Shown: piece by piece, positions 1-7,949 of the stretch | Numbering within the stretch: position 1 is the first letter of the stretch | How the letters are laid out: each line of letters opens with the position of its first letter | Assembly: GCF_014596445.1 (NCBI RefSeq) | Contig: NZ_MECL01000224.1 | Location: 113,256-177,255 of the forward strand | DNA length: 64,000 nt | Direction of reading: 5' to 3' | From: Streptomyces sp. CBMA29 | Lineage (GTDB): Bacteria > Actinomycetota > Actinomycetes > Streptomycetales > Streptomycetaceae | Program-made: the position numbers and the translations under genes | The notes under the pieces: generated by a model | What the model was told of the DNA's origin: nothing | Databases searched by the model: none | Seen by the model: only the letters and a program-made list of their open reading frames with translations

Positions 1-1163
1 AGGCCGAGACCGAGGCCGAAGACCAGGAAGTACAGGCTCATCACCCAGGTGCTGGTCGTCTCGTCCAGGGTGTGCAGCAGGACGAGTCCGACGGAGATGA
101 CGCCGGTGCCCGCGATCGGGAAGACCTTGTAGTGGCCGGTGCGGCTGACGATCTGCCCCGACACCGTGGACGACAGCAGCATCCCGATCACCATCGGGAT
201 CATGTGCACGCCGGACAGCGTCGGCGAGAAGCCGTGCACGACCTGGAGGAAGGTCGGCAGGAACGTCATCGCGCCGAACATCGCGAAGCCGATGATGAAG
301 GAGATCACCGAGCAGAGCAGGAACGTACGGTTGCGGAACAGCTTCGGCGGCAGCACCGGCTCCTGCGCGCGGCGCTCGATCGCCACGAACAGCGCGATGA
401 GGAGGGCTCCGGCGACCGCGAGGCCGATGATCCCGGCCGAGCCCCACGCCCAGGTGGTGCCGCCGAGCGAGGTCATCAGCACCAGGCAGGTCGCGGCGGC
501 GGCGATCACCGCCATGCCGAGGTAGTCGATCCGGTGGGCCGTACGGCGGACCGGGATGTGCAGCACCGCGGCGATCACGGCGAGCGCGATGATCCCGACG
601 GGGAGGTTGATGTAGAACACCCAGCGCCAGGAGAGCTGTTCGGTGAACACCCCGCCCAGCAGCGGCCCGAGGACGCTCGCCGCGCCGAACACCCCGCCGA
701 ACACGCCCTGGTAGCGACCGCGGTCGCGCGGCGGCACGATGTCGCCGACGATGGCCATCGACAGCACGATCAACCCGCCGCCGCCCAGGCCCTGGAGAGC
801 CCGGAAGGCGATCAACTCGCCCATGTTCTGGGCGATTCCGCAGAGCACCGAGCCGATCAGGAAGATCACGATGACGGTCTGGAAGAGCCGCTTCCTGCCG
901 TACATGTCGCCGAGCTTGCCCCACAGCGGGGTGGCCGCGGTCGACGCCAGCAGATAGGCCGTCACCACCCACGACAGGTGGTCGATGCCGCCCAGTTCGC
1001 TGACGATCGTGGGGAGCGCGGTGGACACGATGGTCTGGTCGAGGGCGGCCAGCAGCATGCCGAGCGCCAAGGCGCTGATCGCAATCCGTACCGCCCGCTT
1101 GTCCTGGTGCTGCCCCGGCTCTGCCGCCGCCGGACCCGCGGCGGTCGTGGTGTCCTGGGCCAT
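1..1163 (-). CDS. MFS drug exporter, EmrB/QacA (DHA2) type, C-terminus cut by window edge
   Basis: Reading leftward from an ATG at 1163 gives an uninterrupted frame to the window edge (about 387 residues seen). It starts MAQDTTTAAG and has successive hydrophobic helices. The first helix region carries LDQTIVSTALPTI and the cytoplasmic loop carries GKLGDMYGRKR, both diagnostic of 14-helix DHA2 drug:proton antiporters of the plasma membrane. GAGGAG sits 7 bases before the start. A TATAAG -10-like hexamer lies at 1201-1206 on the minus strand. The frame runs past the left edge, so the last helices are missing here. The exported substrate cannot be told from sequence. Confidence 0.93.
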   Translation of the reverse strand, partial: MAQDTTTAAGPAAAEPGQHQDKRAVRIAISALALGMLLAALDQTIVSTALPTIVSELGGIDHLSWVVTAYLLASTAATPLWGKLGDMYGRKRLFQTVIVIFLIGSVLCGIAQNMGELIAFRALQGLGGGGLIVLSMAIVGDIVPPRDRGRYQGVFGGVFGAASVLGPLLGGVFTEQLSWRWVFYINLPVGIIALAVIAAVLHIPVRRTAHRIDYLGMAVIAAAATCLVLMTSLGGTTWAWGSAGIIGLAVAGALLIALFVAIERRAQEPVLPPKLFRNRTFLLCSVISFIIGFAMFGAMTFLPTFLQVVHGFSPTLSGVHMIPMVIGMLLSSTVSGQIVSRTGHYKVFPIAGTGVISVGLVLLHTLDETTSTWVMSLYFLVFGLGLG

Positions 1164-1346
1164 GGAACGGCTCCTCGCGTCATCCCCCGACGGTCGGAAC
1201 CTTATATTCCCACCATTTGTACGACTTTGGCCTCCGATACTCGCCCACTTGTGCGGTCAGCGGGCTGCGCTCGCCGCCGGAGGTCGGCATAATCGGCACG
1301 TCTTTGCGAATATGCGAAATGCGAACGACGGCCGGGAGGGGAACCA

Positions 1347-2531
1347 GTGGCGCCGCAGCCGGACGCTGCCCGCGAGGTGGACGCCGAGGCGTCCTCGGCG
1401 GGGATACCGGTCGTGCCCGGGGCGCCGCACGCTTCACCCGAGGTGACCGCCCCGCGGCCACCGGCGCCGGGAACACCGGCGCCGCCGCCGAGCGAGCTGG
1501 TGCCGCCGGGGGCCCTGGTCACCTGGGACGACTCGGCCGAGCCGGGCCCGCCCGGTGTCCCCGGCGAGCAGGACGAGGGCGGGGAGACGCGGGCGGCGGA
1601 GCGTTCCGCCGCGCGGGCCGCCGCGCTCGCCGCCACCGAGGGCTTCCACCCGCTGCGGATGCGCCCCTACGTCGCCGAGCCGGACGGCGAGGCGGGCGAG
1701 ACGACCGTACGGCCGCTGCTGGCGCCCGCCGACGGCGGTCCTGAGACCGCCGATGTCGGGCTGTTCGCCGCGCTCTACTCCGGCGTGGAGTACGCGCCGC
1801 GGGGGGACGCGGAGGCCGGGACTCCCGCCGTGTCCGCCGGAGCGGCGGCCGGGACCGGGCTGTACCAGGACCGGGGCAGACACCGGCGCCGCAGACGGGG
1901 CCTGGTGGTGGCCGCCGCCGCGGTCGCCGCCTCCGCGCTGGCCGCGGGCGCCGTCGCCGTCACCGGTCAGGTCATGGGCGACGAGCCGCGCACCGACCGG
2001 GCACTGCCGCCGGACCGGACGTCCTCCATGCCGGACGTCGAGCTGCCGACGGAGTCCACCGCCGTCGTGGGCACCGTGGCCGTCGGCGCCCCGCGCCACA
2101 CCCCCGCGCCGACCACGACCTCCGCCGCCACGCCTGTGGCGCCCGAGGCAGCCACGCCGTCCCCGTCCCCCTCCACGACGGCCCCCGCCGCCACCGGCTC
2201 CTCACCGTCCGCCCCCGCCGCGCCCGCCACCACCGGCTCCTCGCCGTCCGCCCCCGCCACGCCCGCCGGCCCGACGCCCTCCACGCCCCCCGTCACCCAG
2301 ACCTCCCCCGCCGCCAAGATCCTCCAGCTCGGCGACACCGGCGCCGCCGTCTCCGACCTCCAGCAGCGGCTCCGCGACGTGTGGGTCTACCACGGCCGCG
2401 TCAACGGCTCCTACGACCAGGGGGTTCGCGAGGCCGTCGCCATGTTCCAGATCTGGTACGGCGTCCGCGGCGACCCCATCGGCGTCTACGGCCCCCAGAC
2501 CCGCGCCACCCTCGAACACCAGACCAGCTAG
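1347..2531 (+). CDS. membrane-anchored peptidoglycan-binding domain protein
   Basis: 394 residues from GTG at 1347, with GGGAGGGG just upstream. The order is an acidic, Pro/Ala-rich N-terminal region without a fold I recognise (about 1-170); a basic stop-transfer stretch followed by one transmembrane helix (about 178-205); a long Ala/Pro/Ser/Thr linker containing two near-identical copies of ATTGSSPSAPA-like sequence; and a C-terminal PG_binding_1 domain (about 325-392, with LGDTGAAVSDLQQRL and the usual YGPQTRATL end). This is a type II membrane topology with the wall-binding domain outside. No catalytic domain is visible, so it probably tethers or senses cell wall. It stands alone. Confidence 0.88.
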   Translation: MAPQPDAAREVDAEASSAGIPVVPGAPHASPEVTAPRPPAPGTPAPPPSELVPPGALVTWDDSAEPGPPGVPGEQDEGGETRAAERSAARAAALAATEGFHPLRMRPYVAEPDGEAGETTVRPLLAPADGGPETADVGLFAALYSGVEYAPRGDAEAGTPAVSAGAAAGTGLYQDRGRHRRRRRGLVVAAAAVAASALAAGAVAVTGQVMGDEPRTDRALPPDRTSSMPDVELPTESTAVVGTVAVGAPRHTPAPTTTSAATPVAPEAATPSPSPSTTAPAATGSSPSAPAAPATTGSSPSAPATPAGPTPSTPPVTQTSPAAKILQLGDTGAAVSDLQQRLRDVWVYHGRVNGSYDQGVREAVAMFQIWYGVRGDPIGVYGPQTRATLEHQTS

Positions 2532-2616
2532 CGCCGCTTTACAAGAGTCGGCACCCCCTCAGCACCCGCACCTCGCCCCCCCGGGGGGGTTCCCTCCGCC
2601 GTGGACGGCTCGCCGG

Positions 2617-2735
2617 TCTTTTCAGGGGCGCGGGACTGCATCTGATCTGCGCCTGCCGCCACGTGAGCGCGCTCAGCCACGACGGGGCTGCGCCCCGCAG
2701 GGGCGCGGGGGGACTTCACCTAAAGACAAGGTCCA
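2617..2735. repeat. degenerate copy of the AGGGGCGCGGGGAACTGCG element family
   Basis: Contains TTTTCAGGGGCGCGGGACTG near 2619-2638, GCTCAGCCACGACGG at 2671-2685 and AGGGGCGCGGGGGGACTT near 2700. The same blocks occur in the intact copy at 24901-25040, read on the minus strand. The second terminal repeat is damaged. Confidence 0.7.
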
Positions 2736-2756
2736 CTTTACAGGGGGAAAGGTGCT

Positions 2757-2791
2757 CTGACCAGGGAAAATGAGACATTCTCCCTGGTCAG
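2757..2791 (+). terminator. strong 35-base hairpin, probable terminator
   Basis: CTGACCAGGGA (2757-2767) pairs perfectly with TCCCTGGTCAG (2781-2791). One mismatch and four further pairs close on an AGA loop. No clear U-tract follows. It is about 225 bases after the peptidoglycan-binding gene stop, so it could terminate that transcript or be a protein-binding dyad. Confidence 0.6.
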
Positions 2792-2860
2792 TTGGGGTGC
2801 GGCCCCGACGGGGTGCGCGTGCGGGCTGGCGGTTGGGCGGGGCTTTGGGCGGGAGCTGCC

Positions 2861-2963
2861 ATGGGGCGAGAGATCGGGGCCCGTAAGCTCGTGCGACTCG
2901 GGCAGGCTGTGGACCTGCCCGCAATAGCCCGAAGTGGGCCCCGATCTTCGAGGCTCGCCCCAT
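2861..2963. repeat. large interrupted inverted repeat (possible structured RNA)
   Basis: ATGGGGCGAG plus AGATCGGGGCCC (2861-2882) pairs completely with GGGCCCCGATCT and CTCGCCCCAT (2936-2963), except for a six-base bulge on the right arm. Inside lies a second hairpin, CGGGCAGG/CCTGCCCG at 2899-2921. The 103-base unit folds as a long two-level stem. Function unknown. Confidence 0.7.
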
Positions 2964-3048
2964 GGTGGCTGCCTAAAGCCCCGATCAGCCGCCCATCAGC
3001 CATAGCTGCTTGAACCGGTGTGCGGTCTGTCGACGGCAACATCTAGTG

Positions 3049-3228
3049 CTACAGGCCGAGACGGTAGAAGACCTTCCCCGCCTTCTGCTCGATGCCCAGT
3101 GCCTCGTAGAACGCGAGGGCCGGGGGGTTGTCGGTGTCCGCCGTCCATTCGATCCGGGAGCACGCGGATTCGGCGGCGATCCTCTTCAGTTCGGCCAACA
3201 GGGCACGGCCTACGCCGCGACGCTGAGC
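3049..3228 (-). pseudogene. 3' remnant of a GNAT N-acetyltransferase gene
   Basis: The minus strand encodes RRGVGRALLAELKR followed by NPPALAFYEALGIEQKAGKVFY and a stop. This is the acetyl-CoA-binding motif A and the C-terminal strands of a GNAT enzyme. The N-terminal half is absent: upstream of about 3228 the frame becomes unrelated sequence that is instead coding-like on the opposite strand. The gene therefore looks truncated by the insertion or rearrangement that brought in the island. The junction at about 3220-3230 is the best candidate left border of the island. Confidence 0.75.
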
Positions 3229-3489
3229 GCTCTGCTGACGGGTCTGGGGGTTCCTGAGGAGGTGTTCCGGGTGGCGGCGGGGACGGCTGTCGAGGGTTCG
3301 GGCAGCGTGCGGTTCAAGGGGTCGCCGGAACTGGTCCGTTGGATCACGTGGGTACTGACGCACGTGGATATGGGGACGATCCCGGATTCGCCGTACTGCC
3401 CGTTGCGCGGGAAGCGGTCGTTAGATGTCCGTGACTCTGCGGTCCGCGTGGAGGCGCAGTTGACGGCGTCCTTTCCTGGGCACTCCTGA
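3224..3489 (+). pseudogene. C-terminal fragment of an unrecognised island protein
   Basis: From about 3224 the plus strand reads as a coherent protein tail: TLSALLTGLGVPEEVF, then SPELVRWITWVLTHVD and MGTIPDSPYCPL, to a stop at 3489. Codon use resembles the small gene that follows 17 bases later. The longer frame back to 3010 only crosses the antisense of the GNAT remnant, so I take this as a 5'-truncated gene. It has a TTA leucine codon at 3421-3423, rare in Streptomyces and dependent on the bldA tRNA. No function recognised. Confidence 0.5.
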
Positions 3490-3506
3490 GCGGGGAGACT
3501 TGAGCG

Positions 3507-3692
3507 ATGAGGCGGAAGACGGTCGGCGCGGCGTGGCGTACCCAGGGCGGACGCGGCAAGGTCCGGATCGAAGAGGATGAGCGCGGCGGCCATTGGGTGA
3601 CATGTTCCGGCTGCAAGCTGGACGCGTTCGCTCCTGGGATCACTCCCGCGAAGTTCGCCGCGCGAGATCACGCGAAGACGTGTACGCGGTGA
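3507..3692 (+). CDS. small zinc-finger-like island protein
   Basis: 61 residues from ATG at 3507, with GGGGAG about 10 bases upstream. The sequence is basic at the N-terminus and ends WVTCSGCKLDAF...ARDHAKTC. The C-x2-C plus H-x3-C spacing suggests one bound zinc. Small proteins of this kind are common next to transfer genes in actinomycete integrative elements. It follows the preceding fragment closely, suggesting one former operon. Function unknown. Confidence 0.6.
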   Translation: MRRKTVGAAWRTQGGRGKVRIEEDERGGHWVTCSGCKLDAFAPGITPAKFAARDHAKTCTR

Positions 3693-4102
3693 CGTGTGCA
3701 CGTGAAATGGGCCCCCTGGCCGGCGAGGCGCAGGAGGCTTTGTGCTGTTCAGGGGGCTGCGGGCTCGTGCGGGCGGGTGCCGCTCCGGACGGGACCGGCC
3801 GTCAGGTCGCATGCTCGGCCGGAGGGCGGCAGAGCCGCCCGGCGCGCCGCAGGCGCGCCCTTGAGGAAGTAAAGAAGATCTAGACCGCCATCCCTAGGCG
3901 GCGGTATGCCCCAGGGAGGCAAGCCGCCGCGGTATCGCGAGGCCTGGCAGCCGTGCATCTGCTCGGTCGGCAGGGCCAGTGCCGGGCTCTACAGCACACA
4001 GGCTGCGGGCAGGTGACTAGCTGGCGCGACCGGCGGCGACGCGGCGGACTATGACCGCGCCCTACTTCGCGTCTGTCAGATCAACCCTCTAGGCTGCACC
4101 CT
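3693..4102. other. 410-base non-coding stretch before the restriction-modification pair
   Basis: No supported gene. It contains hairpins GGGCGGC/GCCGCCC (3824-3840), two close copies of GGCGCGCC just after 3841, and ACCGCC/GGCGGT (3884-3905). These could terminate transcription from the 3507 gene. TAGGCT at 4090-4095 is a plausible -10 element only 7 bases before the GTG at 4103, so the methyltransferase mRNA may be leaderless. GC content falls visibly across this stretch. Confidence 0.5.
3824..3840 (+). terminator. short GC hairpin, possible terminator
   Basis: GGGCGGC (3824-3830) pairs with GCCGCCC (3834-3840) around AGA. A GGCGCGCC repeat pair follows. It lies about 130 bases after the 3507 gene. 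Confidence 0.4.
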
Positions 4103-5209
4103 GTGGTTCCACAGGTAGAAACGGTAGAGATGGCACTAAGTGCAACGCCCGAGCAGAATGAAGCCTCAACCGATAGTGATCGGGTCCAGGTGCACCACGG
4201 TGACGCCTATGACCTGATGGCGACGCTTCCACCTGAATCCATCGATCTGCTGATCACTTCGCCACCGTATTGGGGACTGCGCAGCTACGGTCAAGAGCAC
4301 AACGAAAGCATCCTCAAGGATTGGCTAGCGGAAGACGCTACCAGGGACCAACTCAACGTCCCCTCTTATGAGTGGTACCGCGAGCACGGCGGCGTCCTAG
4401 GCCTGGAGCCGATGCCGGAGTGGTATATCAGTCATCTCGTTGAAATCTTGCAACGCGGAGCGCACGCTCTCAAATCGCGCGGCAGCATGTGGATCAACGT
4501 GGGAGACACGTACTTCGCGCGTTGGTCGAGCATCCGCCACGACGGGCGCCAAGGGCTAGGTGACAATCCTCGTTCTCGGCGAAGGACGCCCATGGGCGGC
4601 TACCGGCAAGAGAAGCAGCTACTGCTCATCCCGACCCGTTTCGCCATCGCCATGCAAGATCGTAGGTGGATCTTGCGCAATGACCTTATCTGGCATAAGC
4701 CAAATGTGCCGCCTCGCCCTGAGAAGGATCGACTCAGGCTCGCTCACGAGCACTTCTTTCATTTCGTTAAACGCCCCAAGGAAGGCCGCGCCAAGTATTA
4801 CTATGATATTGAGCAAGCAGAACCTGGAGCACGCGACGTCGTGTACTACGACTTCGAAATGCTGGGTGACGAAGAGGAAAGCTCGTACTATGACTATCAG
4901 GAAGTCGAGGACGACGCATACGATGTGGTGATGACCCGAGTACGCTCGGGCTCAGATGGCCACTCTGCAACGTTCCCGATCGATCTCATCACACCTCGAA
5001 TTCTCAGTTCATGCCCGCCTGGTGGGACTTTGCTCGATCCTTTTTGTGGTACGGGTCGCTCGCTCACCGTTGCCGCTTCGTCAGGCCGCAAGGCAATCGG
5101 TTTTGAACTTCAAAAAGAGTTCCACGCAGCGGCATCCAAGAATGCGGATGAAGCGGTGGGACAGCTCGCATTTGACCTTAACAACGAGACTGAGGGGATG
5201 GAGCCTTAA
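4103..5209 (+). CDS. DNA N4-cytosine methyltransferase (beta class) of a NotI-type R-M system
   Basis: 368 residues. Motif IV TSPPYWGLRSYG (about 52-63) comes before motif I DPFCGTG (about 312-318). This order defines beta-class amino-methyltransferases, and SPPY rather than NPPY or DPPY is typical of N4-cytosine enzymes. Between them is a long region that should include target recognition, with an unusually acidic, Tyr-rich stretch (YYDFEMLGDEEESSYYDYQE). The next gene encodes a NotI homologue, whose site GCGGCCGC has no adenine, which again fits cytosine methylation. It would protect host DNA. An internal ATG at 4130 is an alternative start. Base composition is clearly more AT-rich than the flanks, a sign of transfer. 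Confidence 0.9.
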   Translation: MVPQVETVEMALSATPEQNEASTDSDRVQVHHGDAYDLMATLPPESIDLLITSPPYWGLRSYGQEHNESILKDWLAEDATRDQLNVPSYEWYREHGGVLGLEPMPEWYISHLVEILQRGAHALKSRGSMWINVGDTYFARWSSIRHDGRQGLGDNPRSRRRTPMGGYRQEKQLLLIPTRFAIAMQDRRWILRNDLIWHKPNVPPRPEKDRLRLAHEHFFHFVKRPKEGRAKYYYDIEQAEPGARDVVYYDFEMLGDEEESSYYDYQEVEDDAYDVVMTRVRSGSDGHSATFPIDLITPRILSSCPPGGTLLDPFCGTGRSLTVAASSGRKAIGFELQKEFHAAASKNADEAVGQLAFDLNNETEGMEP

Positions 5210-6364
5210 GTGCCAAGAGGCGGCGCAAAGGCAAAGAAGGAGCCGAACAATTTTATTGCAGAGTGGTTTGGTCACAGAGTCTATCCGGTGACAGCGGAGA
5301 GTCCCGAAAGCCTTAGTGACCAAGAAGCCGAACGGTGTCCCTTCCTGACCGAAGCAACGGGGAAGCACGCTAAATGCGTCAAGCGCGTTAACTCAAAGGG
5401 CGTTTGCACTATCAGCAGCACGAGCAATGGCCAGCGTCAAGATTGGCTCGCGTGCCCGTTTCGCGCTCTCGACGTCCCGATGCTGCACGACGCGGCCCAC
5501 AGGCTGTTCGGCCTTGAGGTTGGCACTGACGTCAGCATCATTGCAGTGCCGGTCTTGGAGCGGAAGGAAGTAGCCGAGGATCTTCGGGCGCGCGTCGTCT
5601 GCGGTAAGCCTACGATCGTCTATTTTCAAAACAAGCTGGGCGGCGAAATCTCAATCAGAGAGACTGATCGGTCGCCGGAATTCTCGTTCGATGCAACTAT
5701 GATTGAACTGGTCCCGGATGCCAGCGGTGCAGTTTCTATTGGGCGTTACGGAATCTTCGAAATCCAGACCATGGATTTTCACGGAACCTACGCCAAGGCC
5801 GTGGCGAACCTGAGGAGCGCAAGACATATGCACAAGGGAGAGTTCGGCGACTCGCTGTCCTCTCACCCGCAGTGGCTGTCAGAAAAGGTTGAAGGCCCGA
5901 ATATTGCAAACGCCTTCAAACGTACGTTCTATCAGATGATGTTTAAGTTCCAGATCGGGGCGCATGACGCTTCTGCTGGTTGCATTCTTGCTATCCCCAA
6001 GGCAGTTTGGGATAGCTGGCAGAAGCATCTCGGACGTCCAGAGCTAGCAGAGTATTCCGACGGCACCTGGCGCCTGCTGCAAGCGGGGCAGGAGCCAGTA
6101 GAAAACCCGCCAGCTTGGATCTATGTTTTCGATACTGAACTATCGGCTTCGGAAACACCGAATCGCTTGAAGCTGTGGCGGGTCATTGGAACGGATGCGG
6201 CAACTTTGAGTCACTATACTCTCGATGTTGCTCCCCAAGCAGCGCTCGAAGCAGGTGGATCCGTCGATAGGCTTAGGACCTCAATAACTGTCCGGCTTTC
6301 GAAGTACCTGCCCGAACTGCGGCCTCCAAAGAAATCCGCGAAGAAGAAGCCAGTCGTTAGCTAG
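5210..6364 (+). CDS. NotI-family type II restriction endonuclease
   Basis: 384 residues, close to the roughly 383 of NotI. Sequence matching NotI from memory includes NFIAEWFGHRVYP near the start, CPFLTEA, DWLACPFRALD, YFQNKLGGE, SPEFSFDAT, FEIQTMDFHG and GPNIANAFKRTFYQM. The four cysteines expected to hold the structural iron of NotI correspond to C43, C56, C66 and C82. The PD-(D/E)XK catalytic residues correspond to D161 in EFSFD, and E184 and Q186 in FEIQTMD. All are kept and the frame is intact, so the enzyme should be active. GTG at 5210 directly follows the methyltransferase TAA, with GGGGATGG upstream, so the two are translationally coupled. Expected target GCGGCCGC. Confidence 0.92.
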   Translation: MPRGGAKAKKEPNNFIAEWFGHRVYPVTAESPESLSDQEAERCPFLTEATGKHAKCVKRVNSKGVCTISSTSNGQRQDWLACPFRALDVPMLHDAAHRLFGLEVGTDVSIIAVPVLERKEVAEDLRARVVCGKPTIVYFQNKLGGEISIRETDRSPEFSFDATMIELVPDASGAVSIGRYGIFEIQTMDFHGTYAKAVANLRSARHMHKGEFGDSLSSHPQWLSEKVEGPNIANAFKRTFYQMMFKFQIGAHDASAGCILAIPKAVWDSWQKHLGRPELAEYSDGTWRLLQAGQEPVENPPAWIYVFDTELSASETPNRLKLWRVIGTDAATLSHYTLDVAPQAALEAGGSVDRLRTSITVRLSKYLPELRPPKKSAKKKPVVS

Positions 6365-6386
6365 ACCTTTCCTTGTAGCAGCGCTT

Positions 6387-7151
6387 TCAACGCTGAGCCG
6401 CTGACACTCTGTTCGCGGTGACGTGGTACGTCAGTTGCGTGCGTTCGGCGCTGGCGGTGAGGGTTTCGAGGAATTGCGCGCCTCCAGTGTCGGAGTGGGT
6501 TGCGCGGTGGGTTTCGAGGAGCCATGCGGTGTCGGTGATGCGGAGGGTAGAGCGGTCGTCGGGGGTGGATCGGCGGGCGGTGATGTATTCGTGCCAGGTC
6601 AGGGTGTGGCCTGCGGCGGTGAGCAGAGCGTAGATCTCGTTCGGCTCGGTGGCGGGGTTCTCCTGCAACCGAGGCTGCTGGGCGGCGAGTTCGAACGGGA
6701 TGAGAGTGCGGTGCTGGGCGCGGAGTCCGGTGGTGGGGTCGACCAGTAGGTGGTGGACGGCGAAGGCTGCTTCGTCTTCGTGGCCGATGAGTTCGGCTTC
6801 GGCAGCGGTGATGTGGGTGTGGGTGGTGTGGGGGTCTTCGGCGTGGGTGAACTGGGCCTCGTAGGCGAAGAACTGCTCCCCGCGGCGGGTGATCGTCTGG
6901 TCGATGTCGGCGCGCGGGGTGGGCTGGCGGACGAGTGAGCCCTTGCCGCGCTGGCTCTCCACCAGTCCCATCGACCGGAGTTCGGCGACGGCGGCGCGGG
7001 CGGTGGGCCGACTGATGGTGAAGGCGTTCATCAGGTCGGTTTCGCTGGGGAGCATGCTGCCGGGCGGGTACTGGCCCTGGCTGATCTGCTCGGCGAGTCT
7101 GGTGGCTACGGCCTCGTAGAGGTGTACGGCTTTGGCGGTCTCGTCTGGCAT
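6387..7151 (-). CDS. GntR/UTRA transcriptional regulator, KorSA-like
   Basis: 254 residues. An N-terminal winged helix (about 10-75, PPGSMLPSETDLMNAFTISRP then TARAAVAELRSMGLV) is followed by a UTRA ligand-binding domain. In pSAM2-like integrative elements a GntR repressor of this type (KorSA) silences transfer and replication genes. Here it is divergent from the remnants of those genes, with palindromic sequence in the shared 200-base gap. It converges with the endonuclease gene, 22 bases apart. The reading frame is intact although most of the genes it should control are broken. Confidence 0.88.
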   Translation of the reverse strand: MPDETAKAVHLYEAVATRLAEQISQGQYPPGSMLPSETDLMNAFTISRPTARAAVAELRSMGLVESQRGKGSLVRQPTPRADIDQTITRRGEQFFAYEAQFTHAEDPHTTHTHITAAEAELIGHEDEAAFAVHHLLVDPTTGLRAQHRTLIPFELAAQQPRLQENPATEPNEIYALLTAAGHTLTWHEYITARRSTPDDRSTLRITDTAWLLETHRATHSDTGGAQFLETLTASAERTQLTYHVTANRVSAAQR

Positions 7152-7225
7152 GCGAACTGGCCTCCCATTATCCCCGTGTCGTCGGGCTGTCAGTGGGTCG
7201 TACTACGTGCATGTCTACCCAATCA

Positions 7226-7320
7226 GTTGTCAGGATAAGTGCTTGCCTCTGGTCGTAAAGCGGCGCACTCTCGCAACCTATTAGGACAAGTATCTAACCG
7301 GACAGGTGTCCGGTGCTTGT
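7226..7320. promoter_or_regulatory. operator region between the GntR regulator and the transfer-gene remnants
   Basis: A perfect palindrome CCGGACAGGTGTCCGG (7298-7313) is preceded by AGGACAAGTATC (7283-7294) and followed by TGCTTGTC. TTGTCAGGATAAGTGCTTG lies at about 7228-7246. Repeated GGACA/TGTCC half-sites in the divergent gap are what a GntR dimer would bind. Confidence 0.6.
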
Positions 7321-7349
7321 CGTGACCGACGGAGAGGGTGCGTACGCCT

Positions 7350-7740
7350 ATGCAATCCATCCCGGTGGATAGGGCGCGGCTGAGGGCGATCTTGTGTGTG
7401 GTCCCCCCGGAGCCTCGCGTGAATCCGGAGACGGGTCAGATCCGCGTGGACCGGGACGGCAACACGATCTACGTCGTGGGGCTGGTCATCCGGCAGGCGG
7501 AAGGACGGAAAGCGGACACCGTTGAAGTGGCCGTGCCTGGTCAGCCACGCGGGCTGGACGCGGGGGCTGCGCGTGGAAGTCAGGGATCTCACGGCGGTCC
7601 AGTGGCAGATGAGCGACCGGTCCGGTATCTCGTTCAGGGCGACGGCGATCACTCCTGCGCCGGAGTCGGGGCCTTCGGTGTCGACTCCGGCCGCGCCTGC
7701 TGCGGGCAAGGCCAAGGCTGGTCCTGGGGGTGAGGGGTGA
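7350..7740 (+). pseudogene. conserved AICE protein of unknown function, frameshifted
   Basis: The first frame, from ATG at 7350, reads MQSIPVDRARLRAILCVVPP then NTIYVVGLVIRQAEGRKADT and VEVAVPGQPRGLDAG. After a five-G run at 7562-7566 the sense shifts to a second frame, LRVEVRDLTAVQWQMSDRSG and on to the stop at 7740. Removing one G restores a single protein of about 130 residues. Proteins of this kind sit beside KorSA-type regulators in actinomycete integrative elements; their role is unknown to me. The frameshift may be real decay or a homopolymer sequencing error. Confidence 0.65.
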
Positions 7741-7949
7741 TGGCGGGTACGTGGCTGGATCTGATGGACAGGCTGACGCACCTGGGGTCGATCGGTGACG
7801 TGTTGACGGTGGCGGAGCTGGACCCGGCCACGCGCCGGTTGTCGCTGCTGCGGGTGGCGCGGGGCTGCGATGAGGCGGCTTCGGCGGCGCGGCTGCTGGT
7901 GGAGACCGAAACGACCAACGCTGCGGGGACGATGGGCGGAAGTGAGTGA
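7740..7949 (+). CDS. small island protein, unknown function
   Basis: ATG at 7740 overlaps the previous stop (TGATG). It encodes 69 residues beginning MAGTWLDLMDRLTHLGSIGD, mostly helical in appearance, with no motif I recognise. The tight overlap with both neighbours shows it belonged to the same transfer operon. The frame is intact. Confidence 0.55.
   Translation: MAGTWLDLMDRLTHLGSIGDVLTVAELDPATRRLSLLRVARGCDEAASAARLLVETETTNAAGTMGGSE

Larger units (their letters stand above)
2532..3048. other. 517-base non-coding stretch with three structured blocks
   Basis: No convincing reading frame. It holds a degenerate copy of the AGGGGCGCGGG repeat family (2617-2735), a long hairpin at 2757-2791 and a large interrupted inverted repeat at 2861-2963, each listed separately. 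It lies between the peptidoglycan-binding gene and the truncated GNAT gene at the left border of the accessory island. Confidence 0.7.

Noticed and set aside
72..1292. 406-codon plus-strand frame over the MFS gene
   Set aside because: Composition is Arg/His/Asp/Glu-rich with no hydrophobic segments. The opposite strand reads as a clear MFS transporter.
3049..3363. Complete 104-residue acetyltransferase
   Set aside because: Only the last 60 or so residues are GNAT-like; the rest is antisense of another coding fragment and the N-terminal GNAT strands are missing.
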